Assembly: GCF_014529625.1 (NCBI RefSeq)
Contig: NZ_CP076039.1
Coordinates: 1,240,001-1,304,000, forward strand
Origin: Candidatus Pelagisphaera phototrophica
Lineage (GTDB): Bacteria; Verrucomicrobiota; Verrucomicrobiia; Opitutales; Opitutaceae
Reading direction: 5' to 3'
Length of the DNA stretch: 64,000 nt
Of the stretch, positions 32,495 through 41,418 are shown in pieces (within the stretch, counting starts at the first letter, position 1; the number at the start of each line of letters is the position of its first letter). Both the position numbers and the translations under genes were made by a program. Below the pieces are notes generated by a model, which saw nothing but the letters and a program-made list of their open reading frames with translations, ran no database searches and was not told the DNA's origin.

Positions 32495-34927
32495 TCAATT
32501 CTGGGCGACCTGCGTGGACTGGATTTCACCTCGAAATAGCGGGCTTTCACAAATGGCGATAATCAAGTCTTTGAAGCCGCCGCCTTTCTGGCTATTCGCT
32601 TTGGCGATGTCGTCGGCTATCAGTCTTTCTTGAAACGAGAGTGGGTGCCCGAGAGCGTAGGTGAAGAGCTTTTCGGTCAGGGCGCGAGCAAATTGGTCGG
32701 AGCGGTTCAGGAGAACTCTTTTCATATCCGCAATTCCATCGAAGGAACCGTTTGGTACGGAGCCTTTGGCGTAGACGGACTGGCCATTGCGGTATTGCGA
32801 GCGGTAGACCCCAATGGCGTCGAAATGCTCTAGTCCGAATCCCCACGGATCAATGCTGCGATGGCAGTCGGCGCAGGTCTCAATTTCCCGGTGCCTGGAA
32901 AGCATGTCGAAGATCGTCTTGGTCCCGCGCACATCGGGTTCTATGGGCATCACATCGGCAGGGGGAGGGGAAGGGGGGTCGCCGAGAATATTCTCCAGTA
33001 TCCACACGCCGCGTACGACGGGCGAGGTACGGGTGCCATTAGACGTGATTTTCAAGATGCTGGCTTGACCCAGCAAGCCGCCCCGTGGATTGTCTTTTGG
33101 AAGTGCGACCCTGCGAAACTCGCTCCCATCTACTCCTTCGATTTGGTAGTGATTGGCTAGGCGTTCGTTTATGGTGATGAAATCCGAATCGAGAAAGGAG
33201 GTGATGGGCAGATTCTTTTCAAGCACTTCTTGGAAAAAGGTTTCGCTCTCTTGGCGCATTAGGGCCTCAAGAAGCGGATCGTAGTCTTCGTAGAGCTTCG
33301 GGTCGGGTCGCATGAGCTCAATGTCCTTGAGTCCGAGCCATTGAGCGGTGAAGTCTTGGATAAAGCGTTGCGCCTTCGGATCCTTTAGCATCCGAGCCGT
33401 CTGCTTGCGAAGAACTCTAGGTTTCTGCAATTGGCCGTTTACCGCGAGTTGCATGAGCGTGTTGTCAGGCATCGAATTCCACAGAAAATAAGATAGGCGG
33501 CTGGCCAGAGCCCAGACATCCTCTCCGTCGCCTTTGTCGTAGTTGAACAGGAAACGCGGCGAGGTGAGCACTCCTTCGATGACATTGCCCATCGATTCCT
33601 CTTCTGTGAGGCCTTGATCGAGGCCGGTTTGATAAAGCAGATTGAATTTTTGTAGGGTATTTTCCGGTACAGGTCGGCGGAACGCTCGAAAAAGGAAATC
33701 TCCAATACGTTCCTCTAAATTGTCGGGAACTGTATTTGAGGCACCGAGCAGCTGCTGACGGGCAGGCGGGGGCCAGGATTCGATTTCGGGTCCAGAAACC
33801 GTGATCGACTTGACGTGAAGCAGATCCGCCACGAGCCGTTCCTCACCCTCGACGACCGCTATGGGCGATTGGTTTAGGATCGCCGCCGCCGCGTAGTGAA
33901 CCATAATGTTTTCGCCCTTGTTGAGACGAACATCCACGTACTGGGAATCCATTTCGTTTCCAATATAGAAATAGCCCACGCGCCGTCCGGGAACGGAAGC
34001 AGCATCCATGTGCCGTGCTTCTGAGGCTTGTATGGCTATAATGGAAACGAGGCGAGGTTCGTCGTTGGGCTTCCGGTCCCGCTTCTTCAGACTCTGTTCG
34101 TAGTTTTCTCTCAAGTAAGTGTACTCGATTCCTTGTTCTTCGAGGTCAGTTCGGTAGTCGCGAGCAAAGCCATCAACTCGTATCCGATAGAGCCCGTCTT
34201 GAGGGACGAAGAAATCTTTTGGCCACATCGTATGCTTCCGGTCGCGACTCGACGATGTGGTCACAAATTCACGACGCTCTTCCACATTGTGCCCGTGCCC
34301 TATGGTCCCGATGGAGTAGGACCGTTTTTCGCGAACATCTTCTCCACTGGCGATGGCCAGTTTAGCAATCGTATTGGCGTTATTCTGGAGTTTCAGGACC
34401 ATTTCAGGATTGGCATCGAGCGTGACGGCAAGACTGTTGAATCCTTCCAGATCTGGATCGGCAGGAAGGTTCTGAGATAGGAGCAGATCGATCCCCAGCA
34501 AATCCTTTACGGTACTGTCCAAAGCCGAGTGGCTGAGTCGGCGAATGGCGATACGGCCCCTCTCGTTCATGGAGGCGGCGGCAGATCGAAGTTCTGTATC
34601 TATCGCCTTGATGATTTGCGACACGTCGCCCATCGGTGGGCGGACCTCTTCTTCAGGTGGCATGTCGCCCGTTATCAGCACATCGGATACGTCCTGCCAA
34701 AGAATCGCATTTTCTCCTTGAGAAAAGTCGCGGTCCAAGATGTCGAGTCGTATATCTCCCTTCTGCTTCTTCTCCCCATGGCATTTTACGCAGTGCGCTT
34801 CGACGAAAGGCGTTACAAGCGCGTCGAAGTCTTGGGAGGCGGGGAGGGAGACGGCCGTTGCAGTTAGGGCAGCCAGCAGGATGGCGATTCTCCCTACCTC
34901 TATAGCTCCTTGATGAAGTGCGTTCAT
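32495..34927 (-). CDS. Planctomycete-type cytochrome c / DUF1592 family protein (second copy)
   Basis: 810 residues, with a signal peptide (EVGRIAILLAALTATAVSLP). The N-terminal haem site EAHCVKCHGEKKQKGDIRLD lies at about residue 43, followed by DUF1587 (IRRLSHSALDSTVKDLLGID), DUF1592/DUF1588 (SPRFLFNYD, LASRLSYFLWNSMPDNTLM, GGLLGQASILKI) and a second CxxCH in CADCHRSIDPWGFGLEHFDA, then DUF1585 (TYALGHPLSFQERLI). It is the paralogue of the 11.8-14.5 kb gene, about 80 residues shorter. Its DUF1552 partner is upstream (34955-36226) with a 27 bp gap, the reverse of the first operon's order. Function in oxidation of polysaccharides or similar is inferred only. Confidence 0.87.
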   Translation of the reverse strand: MNALHQGAIEVGRIAILLAALTATAVSLPASQDFDALVTPFVEAHCVKCHGEKKQKGDIRLDILDRDFSQGENAILWQDVSDVLITGDMPPEEEVRPPMGDVSQIIKAIDTELRSAAASMNERGRIAIRRLSHSALDSTVKDLLGIDLLLSQNLPADPDLEGFNSLAVTLDANPEMVLKLQNNANTIAKLAIASGEDVREKRSYSIGTIGHGHNVEERREFVTTSSSRDRKHTMWPKDFFVPQDGLYRIRVDGFARDYRTDLEEQGIEYTYLRENYEQSLKKRDRKPNDEPRLVSIIAIQASEARHMDAASVPGRRVGYFYIGNEMDSQYVDVRLNKGENIMVHYAAAAILNQSPIAVVEGEERLVADLLHVKSITVSGPEIESWPPPARQQLLGASNTVPDNLEERIGDFLFRAFRRPVPENTLQKFNLLYQTGLDQGLTEEESMGNVIEGVLTSPRFLFNYDKGDGEDVWALASRLSYFLWNSMPDNTLMQLAVNGQLQKPRVLRKQTARMLKDPKAQRFIQDFTAQWLGLKDIELMRPDPKLYEDYDPLLEALMRQESETFFQEVLEKNLPITSFLDSDFITINERLANHYQIEGVDGSEFRRVALPKDNPRGGLLGQASILKITSNGTRTSPVVRGVWILENILGDPPSPPPADVMPIEPDVRGTKTIFDMLSRHREIETCADCHRSIDPWGFGLEHFDAIGVYRSQYRNGQSVYAKGSVPNGSFDGIADMKRVLLNRSDQFARALTEKLFTYALGHPLSFQERLIADDIAKANSQKGGGFKDLIIAICESPLFRGEIQSTQVAQN

Positions 34928-34954
34928 TGCATAGAACGTTAAGCCAAAATGAGC

Positions 34955-36226
34955 TTAGGCCAACTCGTTGTTGATGTTGCCAGTGCTATGGGCGAAATTC
35001 TCGGTTTCGATACCGAGAGACTGTAGCATCGTCACGAATACGTTGGCCATGGGCGTATTTCCCTCTTCGAAAACGAGGTCTTTTCCGGAGTGTTTGAGAT
35101 CGCCACCCGCGACGAGTAAGGGGAGATTGCGATTGGAGTGGGAGCTACCATTGCCCAGGCCGCTACCGAAGAGGACTTGGGTCCGGTCGAACAAAGTGGC
35201 GCCCCCGTCATCGATTTCCTTCAGTCTGGATAAGAATTTCGAAAGCGAGCGTGTATGCATCTGCTCAATTTTGACGAGTTCCTCCACGACCTCCGGATCT
35301 TTACCGTGATGCGATTGGCCATGGTATCCGGAAAGCTGTTCGCCGCCTAAAGTGATAGGCAATCCGCCGGCAGGAAGCTCGATCGAGGCGACACGGGTGG
35401 AATCGTGCTGCAGAGCGAGTGCGGTCAGCTCGTACATGAGGTCCAAATTTTCGTGAAAGGTCGTGGGACGCTCCATTAATGGCGGCACGCCTGGTTTTGG
35501 CGTGTTGATCCATTGCTGCTGCCGTTCAATGCGCTTTTCTACGTCTCGGATCGAAGTGAAGTAGGCGTCGACCTTTTCGCGGTCTTCGTAGCCGATTTCG
35601 TTCTGAAGAGCTCGGGCGTCGTCGGCCACGATATCGAGGATGCTCCGTTTGAAGGTCATGGCCCGGCTGGCCTCCTTGGGATTCAAGTCGTTTACGAAAA
35701 GCTTCTGGAAAACGTTGATGGGATCCGGCTCGGGGAGCAGCGGAACGCCGTTTTCATCCCAGGAGAGGGTTTGGCTGGGCTTGCCCTCGGATGCTCCGAG
35801 CTGGAGCGAATGGTACCGGCTATCGCGGCTGAGATGCTTCGCGGCGAGCTGGTCCAGCGTGATCTGGTTGCGAACCATGATCGACTCGCCAATGTACTCT
35901 GGCTGGTAGACCCCTGAGAGAAAGGAAGGTGTGCCCTTGTGGCCGCCATTGATTCCGTGATCGACGCCTGAAACGACCGTAAAGTCTTTGCGGTGAGGCA
36001 TTAGTGGCTCCAGTAGGCGGGGTGTGCGGTTGCCATTCTGGTTGGGATGCCACTCGCCTGGGTACATGCCCAAAAAGGTACCGACGCAGACGAGGCGTTT
36101 ACGCGCCTTGGCGATGGGATGGGTCGTCGCGATTGAAAGAGGAAGTGAGCTTAAAAACGGCAGAGCCATCAGCCCCCCGGTTCCGCAAAGGAACTGCCTG
36201 CGATTAATTTCAATGGCTCTTTTCAT
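34955..36226 (-). CDS. DUF1552 family protein (second copy, Tat-exported)
   Basis: 423 residues from ATG 36224-36226 (MKRAIEINRRQFLCGTGGLM), chosen because it gives a twin-arginine signal (R-R-Q-F-L); the frame upstream is non-coding in character. Family blocks: LVCVGTFLGMYPGEWHPNQN, DFTVVSGVDHGINGGHKGTP, NQITLDQLAAKHLS, QTLSWDENGVPLLPEP, LMYELTALALQHDSTRVAS, and the ending TQVLFGSGLGNGSSHSNRNL, LLVAGGDLKHSGKDLVF, MANVFVTMLQSLGI. It lies 27 bp upstream of the DUF1592-type cytochrome gene and would be first in that operon. It is distinct from the copy at 10.3 kb and probably reads a different substrate range. Confidence 0.86.
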   Translation of the reverse strand: MKRAIEINRRQFLCGTGGLMALPFLSSLPLSIATTHPIAKARKRLVCVGTFLGMYPGEWHPNQNGNRTPRLLEPLMPHRKDFTVVSGVDHGINGGHKGTPSFLSGVYQPEYIGESIMVRNQITLDQLAAKHLSRDSRYHSLQLGASEGKPSQTLSWDENGVPLLPEPDPINVFQKLFVNDLNPKEASRAMTFKRSILDIVADDARALQNEIGYEDREKVDAYFTSIRDVEKRIERQQQWINTPKPGVPPLMERPTTFHENLDLMYELTALALQHDSTRVASIELPAGGLPITLGGEQLSGYHGQSHHGKDPEVVEELVKIEQMHTRSLSKFLSRLKEIDDGGATLFDRTQVLFGSGLGNGSSHSNRNLPLLVAGGDLKHSGKDLVFEEGNTPMANVFVTMLQSLGIETENFAHSTGNINNELA

Positions 36227-36645
36227 TTCAAATAACAACACACCAAAATTTACAGAATTAGTCAATCGTTCTCAGTAGGTCTTAATTTCGAGTCCTGATT
36301 GGAAAGGGCGTCGGCTAAATTCCCTATTCCATGCTGACCGAGACGCGGAAACCGGAGAGGCGGCTTTGAGGGTTTTGCAGGACGGATTGGCTGGAAGCGG
36401 AAACGCTGATGACTTCGCCGGTACCCAGATGAAAGGAGTCGTTGGTCATAGTTTATGAAGTCGCTGGTTCGCTGGATGCAGTAGGTGCGTCCGGTGGTCG
36501 CATAGGCGATCAATGATCGCCTCCACAGTCTAAAAACCCAAAAACGCCCCGCTTGCCCGAAGCGCAAGGTTCGAAACCTCTTGTCGAGGCGTAACACAGT
36601 GCAAACGGAAGCTCAATAGTGCGTAGACGGTTTCACCGGGGCTCT
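36227..36645 (-). pseudogene. Gap with a short C-terminal remnant of a secreted protein
   Basis: About 420 bp between two minus-strand genes. Near 36330-36520 the minus strand reads IAYATTGRTYCIQRTSDFIN and, one frame on, GTGEVISVSASSQSVLQNPQ and RLSGFRVSVSME before a stop. Both halves look like the C-terminal beta domain of a secreted protein (or the R-x-x-G-F-R-V end of a formylglycine-generating-enzyme-like protein), joined through a frameshift. Too little remains to choose between them. The rest of the gap shows nothing. Confidence 0.35.
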
Positions 36646-38070
36646 TTATTCTTCCGCCTCGGCGAGATAGCGATTGGATGCGGAGATCGTGTAGTTGCGC
36701 ATGGGGGCGTTGAAAGTTCGCTCTCCAATAATGGCGAGGGCTTCGCCGATGAGTCTTTTGGCGCCTTTGTTTTGGGGTTGAAGACGGATCACATGCTGGG
36801 CAAGCTGGGCAGCTCCGAGTGGGTCGTTGGTCTCCATGGCTTCGCGGGCCTTGGTCATGAGGAGACTGACACCGCCGACCAGATCGGCCATGCGCTGGGA
36901 CTGTTTGACGGGAGACTCGCGGTGTAAGTTGAGGGCATCACCATCGAACCAGCCGAGGTCCTGAGCATAGATGTCGCGAATGGTACCTTCAACGCTCCCG
37001 TAATAGGAGCCTAGGTAGTCCAATTTGGAATACCGTTCGGGCAGGGCCGCGTACTCTACAAGCTCGTCAGGTGTCATGTGTTTTTGGGCACCTTCTATCG
37101 TGCGGTCATGAACCCATTTCATGGCATCCCGATAGTTCGACAGCACTTCTTTGGCATTTCCGAGCATCGGAGTGGTATGGCCTCCCACCAGATGATCGGG
37201 GTTTTCCTCTGCCATCGAATCGATACTGGTAACCCAATCTCGAATCGAGCGTCGGGCGGTTCCTCGTAGCGGATAGACATTGGGCCAAGACTGGTAGAAA
37301 TTGTCACCCGCAAAGACGACCTTTTGATCGGGAAGCCAAACGTACAGCTGATCGGCGGTCTCGCCGGGAGCGGCGACCATGTCAATGGTGACGCCCGAGA
37401 CCTCGATACGCTTACGATCTTCGGAAAAGGTATGGGTCGGGTTGACTCGCATCGCTTGACCGCGAGTTGGGGTAGCTTGCGGACGCTGGGCCTGTGCGCC
37501 TCCTCCAGCTTGACTCCCGCCGTCAACATTGAGGTTGCCGGCTGGACGCCTGTCTGGTGGGATGGCGACGCCAACGCCGATCTTTTGCTCAGGCTTCAAG
37601 TCAAAGCCCTGCGTATTCGAGGAACGGACACCGCCTTGCAAACCAGTCATCTGGTTGCGAGCTCCCTCGGACCCAAAATTCGAACGAGCCCAAACCTTAA
37701 TGCCTTTGCCCTCTTCGTAAAAGGCGGGGGCTCCATTTATGTGATCTCCATGGCCGTGGGTGTAGATGATGGCCTTAACCGGCTTGTCGGTGATTTCCTC
37801 GAAGGCCTTGCGCACGCGACTGGCTAACAGCGGCAGTTGCCCCGGGTCGATGATGATAACTCCGTCGTCTCCCACTATCATCGAGTTGGCAGTGACCTGG
37901 TAGCCGATGGCGGTGTAGACATTGTCGGCGACTTTTATCACCTTCGGCTCGAACATCTTATTGCGCTCCTGCAGCCGCTTGGTCGCTTCGCTAGGCTGGG
38001 CGGTTGTGGATAGGCAGAATCCGAAAAGGCTGAGAAAGAGTGATAGGATAAGTGGGTATCTTGTGGTCAC
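36646..38070 (-). CDS. Metallo-beta-lactamase fold alkyl sulfatase-like protein
   Basis: 474 residues from GTG 38068-38070. A signal peptide (LILSLFLSLFGFCLSTTAQP) is followed by the MBL domain with YTHGHGDHINGAP (T-H-x-H-x-D-H metal site, about residue 103), then AGDNFYQSWPNVYPLRG, VGGHTTPMLG, and the alkyl-sulfatase dimerisation domain KLDYLGSYYGSVEGTIRDIY, LGWFDGD. This is the SdsA1/YjcS type III sulfatase family, which hydrolyses primary alkyl sulfates in the periplasm. The SCP2-like C-terminal domain of SdsA1 is absent; the protein ends soon after the dimerisation domain. A Q/A/G-rich insert (about 175-200) sits in the MBL domain. Monocistronic. Confidence 0.85.
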   Translation of the reverse strand: MTTRYPLILSLFLSLFGFCLSTTAQPSEATKRLQERNKMFEPKVIKVADNVYTAIGYQVTANSMIVGDDGVIIIDPGQLPLLASRVRKAFEEITDKPVKAIIYTHGHGDHINGAPAFYEEGKGIKVWARSNFGSEGARNQMTGLQGGVRSSNTQGFDLKPEQKIGVGVAIPPDRRPAGNLNVDGGSQAGGGAQAQRPQATPTRGQAMRVNPTHTFSEDRKRIEVSGVTIDMVAAPGETADQLYVWLPDQKVVFAGDNFYQSWPNVYPLRGTARRSIRDWVTSIDSMAEENPDHLVGGHTTPMLGNAKEVLSNYRDAMKWVHDRTIEGAQKHMTPDELVEYAALPERYSKLDYLGSYYGSVEGTIRDIYAQDLGWFDGDALNLHRESPVKQSQRMADLVGGVSLLMTKAREAMETNDPLGAAQLAQHVIRLQPQNKGAKRLIGEALAIIGERTFNAPMRNYTISASNRYLAEAEE

Positions 38071-38533
38071 ATTGAATCGCTACCCTGAACTCAGCGAGAT
38101 CTCAAGAGCAAAAGAGAATGCCCCTTTGGAGCGAGGCAGTTGCCGCTGACGCGGATTTGTCGGTGGCTTTGTTAGGGAGGATTGGCTCGATCCCCCGAAT
38201 TTTTCAGCCCAATGCGGAGGACCGAGCCGGTCCTCCCCACCCATGTACAAGAAACGATTCCGGACGATCGTTACGGCACCCGAAATTAGATAGATAGCGA
38301 GAACGACTGCCGATCCGATTAAACAAGTGACGATTTCAGTTGTCGTGCCGAAAGACGAATTCAGCCGATTACTTCAGTGGTGAGGCGAGAGTAAGGAGCG
38401 CCCACAGCAATCGGTAGCCCAGTCGGCGGTCGCGAGCGATAAAACCTCCTTTGGAATGACTCGGGTAATCTATTCAGGATAGATCTAGGTGTCCTCGAGT
38501 CGTAATGGAAGTTTTAGAGTGATTTCCAGCTGG
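38071..38533. other. Intergenic with inverted repeat and possible coding remnants
   Basis: About 460 bp. The inverted repeat at 38175-38237 is listed separately. The minus strand has a hydrophobic open stretch (VTCLIGSAVVLAIYLISGAV) near 38270-38340 that could be a remnant of a membrane protein, but it has no start or partner. No tRNA or other gene is visible. Confidence 0.35.
38175..38237. repeat. Imperfect inverted repeat (REP/MITE-like)
   Basis: GGGAGGATTGGCTCGATCC (38175-38193) pairs with GGACCGAGCCGGTCCTCCC (38219-38237) as the reverse complement, with 16 of 19 positions matching. The right arm is itself palindromic around GAG. A 25-base loop separates the arms. The form is like a dispersed hairpin repeat; a single copy is visible in this window. 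Confidence 0.6.
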
Positions 38534-39259
38534 CTATGAAACCGCTTGAATGGGTTCTAGATCGGTGAAGCCAATACGCTCGTTGGCGGCCTGCTGCAGG
38601 TTCAGCAAGCTTTGCTCAACCTGAACTCGGACCTCCTCCATCTGGGCGGCGTTCATTTTTCTGGGAACATCAATGGGTTTGCCGTACGCAATTTCGACTT
38701 TGGCGAAGGGGAGGGGAAGCATGGTCCGGTCCCAGGCACTGCGGAAAATCCAGGCTGGATTTGCAGAAGCGGTAATCGGTAAAATGCGTCCGCCCGTCCA
38801 GCGAGCCATGCGGACGATGCCTCCTTGGACATGTCCACGAGGACCTCGTGACCCGTCGATGGCTAGAGCGGCCCCGTGTCCTGGCTTTGACCTTACGAAC
38901 TGAATCATCTCCTGAATGGCTTCGAGTCCATCGCGACCGGAAGATCCTCTGACTACGTCCAGCCCTAGGCGCTCCTCAAGTTGGGCCATCGCTTCGCCAT
39001 CGAGACTCTTCGAGCACATGGAGACCCATTTGGCGCCGGGCATTTGGGTCATGTGGTGGATGAGCACGAAAGTGCGCCCGTGAAGAAAGGCGGCGATTGC
39101 CGGTTCTGGGGAAGAGACCGCTGCATCCAAATGTTCCCTACCGGATTCCTGAATTCTCCAGGTCCAGTTGAGAATGCGGATGAGACCCAATGCCAAGGTC
39201 GGGTAAACCTTTAGCATGAAAAAGCGTTTAATCGGTCTGGGTTTGGCAGCGGACGGCAT
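38534..39259 (-). CDS. DUF374 family lysophospholipid acyltransferase-like protein
   Basis: 241 residues from ATG 39257-39259 (a GTG seven codons upstream is possible). DUF374 proteins belong to the LPLAT superfamily and act in lipid A or lipid remodelling at the inner membrane. The H-x4-D-like region reads FLHGRTFVLIHHM, and the second block VVRGSSGRDGLEAI has the F/V-x-R-G-S-S signature of the family. ALAIDGSRGPRGHVQGGIVR and PITASANPAWIFRSAWDRTM complete it. There is one N-terminal hydrophobic segment. No obvious operon partner: the next minus-strand gene is the MBL sulfatase after 460 bp. Probably involved in LPS acylation, by analogy. Confidence 0.85.
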   Translation of the reverse strand: MPSAAKPRPIKRFFMLKVYPTLALGLIRILNWTWRIQESGREHLDAAVSSPEPAIAAFLHGRTFVLIHHMTQMPGAKWVSMCSKSLDGEAMAQLEERLGLDVVRGSSGRDGLEAIQEMIQFVRSKPGHGAALAIDGSRGPRGHVQGGIVRMARWTGGRILPITASANPAWIFRSAWDRTMLPLPFAKVEIAYGKPIDVPRKMNAAQMEEVRVQVEQSLLNLQQAANERIGFTDLEPIQAVS

Positions 39260-39497
39260 TGTGAAGGCTAAACCGTCCACAAGGGGTCGGCAGGGAGGGA
39301 AGTCGAAAAACTAGATAGTGGCAATTTGTGTTCGAGCGGAAATATTGGGTCGAAGGTTCATTGTGGCGTCAAGAGTGAACGGTGTTCTCGGCAGTTAGGC
39401 GTGTCTAGGCTTGGTGGATCAGTACAACCTATATTTGGGGAGTCTGTTTTCAGCTCGCTTCTGTTTATGCCTGCCGGTAAACCCGCAAATTCATCGT

Positions 39498-39917
39498 ATG
39501 TTCAAAGAAATCAAGAATTTTCAACGGACCGACTTTTCAACGAGTATTCCCTTCCGTATTACGGACCACAATTATGGGGATCATGTTGCCAACAATGTAT
39601 TCGTCGAGTATCTGCACGAAGGAAGGGTGCAGTTTCTCAGTTCATTGGGCTACACGGAGCAAGATGTCGAAGGAGTATCTTTGATCCTGTCGGAGCTTTG
39701 GGTCAAATACGCGAATCAGGCATTCTATCCGGATACACTGAAGTTGGAGATGTCCGCGACGAATTTCAGAGGAACCCGATTCGACCTAATCTATCGAGGA
39801 TTTGATCAGTCAGGAGATCTACTCGTATTGGCCCGGACCGAAATGGCGGCGATCAATGGCGAAACTGGGAAGCCCATACGAATGCCAGAAGCGTTTGCAG
39901 GGCGGTTTAAGCGTTAG
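39498..39917 (+). CDS. Acyl-CoA thioesterase, 4HBT hotdog family
   Basis: 139 residues from ATG 39498 (MFKEIKNFQRTDFSTSIPFR); the longer upstream frame is not coding in character. The hotdog core reads FRITDHNYGDHVANNVFVEY, where D-x-x-x-x-x-H-V-A-N is the 4HBT active-site block (a catalytic aspartate would lie near D-H-N-Y-G-D), followed by LHEGRVQFLSSLGYTE. Similar to YbgC-like proteins that hydrolyse short-chain acyl-CoAs in the cytoplasm. It stands alone on the + strand. Confidence 0.8.
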   Translation: MFKEIKNFQRTDFSTSIPFRITDHNYGDHVANNVFVEYLHEGRVQFLSSLGYTEQDVEGVSLILSELWVKYANQAFYPDTLKLEMSATNFRGTRFDLIYRGFDQSGDLLVLARTEMAAINGETGKPIRMPEAFAGRFKR

Positions 39918-39951
39918 GGGGTTGAAACTTGCACTGGGTGTTGAGCATTCA

Positions 39952-40023
39952 TTGTAGGAGCCCCGGCAAGTCGGTGCGATAGTCCAGTTGTATTCAAATT
40001 GCGGGGTGAAATCGCTCCTACGA
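39952..40023. repeat. Short inverted-repeat element (MITE-like)
   Basis: TTGTAGGAGC (39952-39961) and GCTCCTACGA (40014-40023) are inverted copies (9 of 10) bounding 72 bp of mixed sequence after the thioesterase. The pattern resembles bacterial REP/MITE-type elements with T-G-T-A-G-G-A-G-C ends. Only one copy is visible here; the interior has no ORF. Confidence 0.5.
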
Positions 40024-40062
40024 TATGGAAACGGTTCTAAACAAAGGCATTCTCAATGTCGC

Positions 40063-40944
40063 CTACTTCCAAGGCGGTGATTCTGGAAGGCAGGCCTCGA
40101 ATTCGTCTCCCAACTGCTTCTCGTAGTCGCCCGCGTAGGTACATGCAAAGAAGCGGTCCAAGGCTTCTTCATGGAGCCGTTGCCAGCTTTGCTCTTCCGA
40201 TCCAGGGTTGATCGGGAAAAAAAGGGCGCCGTTGGCCTCTGCTGCCTTTCGGTCTCCGGGGGCATCCCCGATCATGAGAATTTTGTCGCTGGGGTACTTA
40301 TCCTTAGCCGCCATTTCAAGGTGCTGAATCTTGGTTCCGCGCTCTTGGCCAGCAATAATGGATACAAAGTCGCGGATGCCGTGCTCTCCCCATTCGCGTT
40401 CGAGGGCATCGACAGGGGTTTGGGAAATACACATAGCGTCGGCCTTCTCGTTTATTTTAACCAGCGTTTCCCGGACAAGAGGGAAAGGAGGGACACCTTG
40501 GACTATATCCGCGACCGATGCGTTTACGCCATCGGACCATACTTTCACGGGTGCGAGACCTTCGTTGCCTCCGGCGACTTCAGTGTTTAGGGTAGCGTTG
40601 CCTAGCTTGGTTTCCCGGCTCATCCATTCCTCCAGGGCCGACAGGGCGGGTAGCTTTACATTGCGGGCGGTAACTTCTGGGCGCTCGCTGAGAAGCTGGA
40701 TCGCCGATGTGAGGGCAGGGAAACGATTGCAGCCGCGACTTTTGGAATAGAGGTTTACGAACTCCCAGACTTCGCGGGCATACTTGCTGACCGCTTGGAG
40801 ATTCCAATACTTAATAAACATGGGAGCGAAGCACTCCTTGTGCTTGATCTCCATGCTGTCGAAGATGCATCCGTCTGAGTCGATGCCGACAAAGAACTCT
40901 TTCGTAGGTTGGTGGTCTCGTAGAATTTGTGCTGGATCGTTCAT
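40063..40944 (-). CDS. HAD superfamily hydrolase
   Basis: 293 residues from ATG 40942-40944 (MNDPAQILRDHQPTKEFFVG). HAD motif I FVGIDSDGCIFDSM (D-x-D at about residues 22-24), motif III lysine region (EERGTKIQHLEMAAKDKYPS) and motif IV MIGDAPGDRKAAEANG are all present. A phosphatase in the cytoplasm; the substrate is not evident. The cap region (about 45-165) is helical. It overlaps neither neighbour; its 5' end abuts the DUF1080 remnant. The frame is open upstream of the chosen ATG but that part is non-coding. Confidence 0.82.
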   Translation of the reverse strand: MNDPAQILRDHQPTKEFFVGIDSDGCIFDSMEIKHKECFAPMFIKYWNLQAVSKYAREVWEFVNLYSKSRGCNRFPALTSAIQLLSERPEVTARNVKLPALSALEEWMSRETKLGNATLNTEVAGGNEGLAPVKVWSDGVNASVADIVQGVPPFPLVRETLVKINEKADAMCISQTPVDALEREWGEHGIRDFVSIIAGQERGTKIQHLEMAAKDKYPSDKILMIGDAPGDRKAAEANGALFFPINPGSEEQSWQRLHEEALDRFFACTYAGDYEKQLGDEFEACLPESPPWK

Positions 40945-41054
40945 ATTAGTCAGGAATTCTCCTAGCGCAATTGTTGCAAAAGAAAAGGGTTTTGCGCTGC
41001 TTTTGATTCGGACTGAATATGGAAATCTTTCTTTCTCTAATGGTGTGTTTGCTC

Positions 41055-41185
41055 CTACAGCTGCTTTAGCCTGATCTCCTTGAAATACCAAACACTGTCG
41101 GGGTCATGGGCCTGCAGTTCGATGGCCCCACCTGTTGGCTTGAGCAAACGCCCATTGCGGTTCGGTTTCCGATCGGGTCTAGTCT
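41055..41185 (-). pseudogene. C-terminal remnant of a DUF1080 (3-keto-disaccharide hydrolase) gene
   Basis: The minus strand reads DRKPNRNGRLLKPTGGAIEL and QAHDPDSVWYFKEIRLKQL, then a stop at 41055-41057. G-x-I-x-L-Q-x-H-x-x-x-V-x-F-x-x-I-R-L-K is the end of DUF1080 proteins, so this is the last about 40 codons of such a gene. Upstream of about 41190 the family similarity is lost. A complete DUF1080 gene is present at 53.0 kb. Confidence 0.65.
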
Positions 41186-41418
41186 AACATTTCGAAAAAA
41201 ACTGCCCCAGTCGATATCGCCCAGAGCATGTCGCATTGGCACCTGCCAGCGGCGACCGTGATTGATTACGATCGACCAAGTTTTACTAGCGAGCGATTTG
41301 GCCACCCAAGCGGGCTTCTGGAAAAACTAGGGATTTCGAAAGGGAAGACAACTTTTGGACACATTGAATGTTTGTTTGGTCTTCCCGACGCGAAACTAGC
41401 GGTTTTAATAAGGATAGG

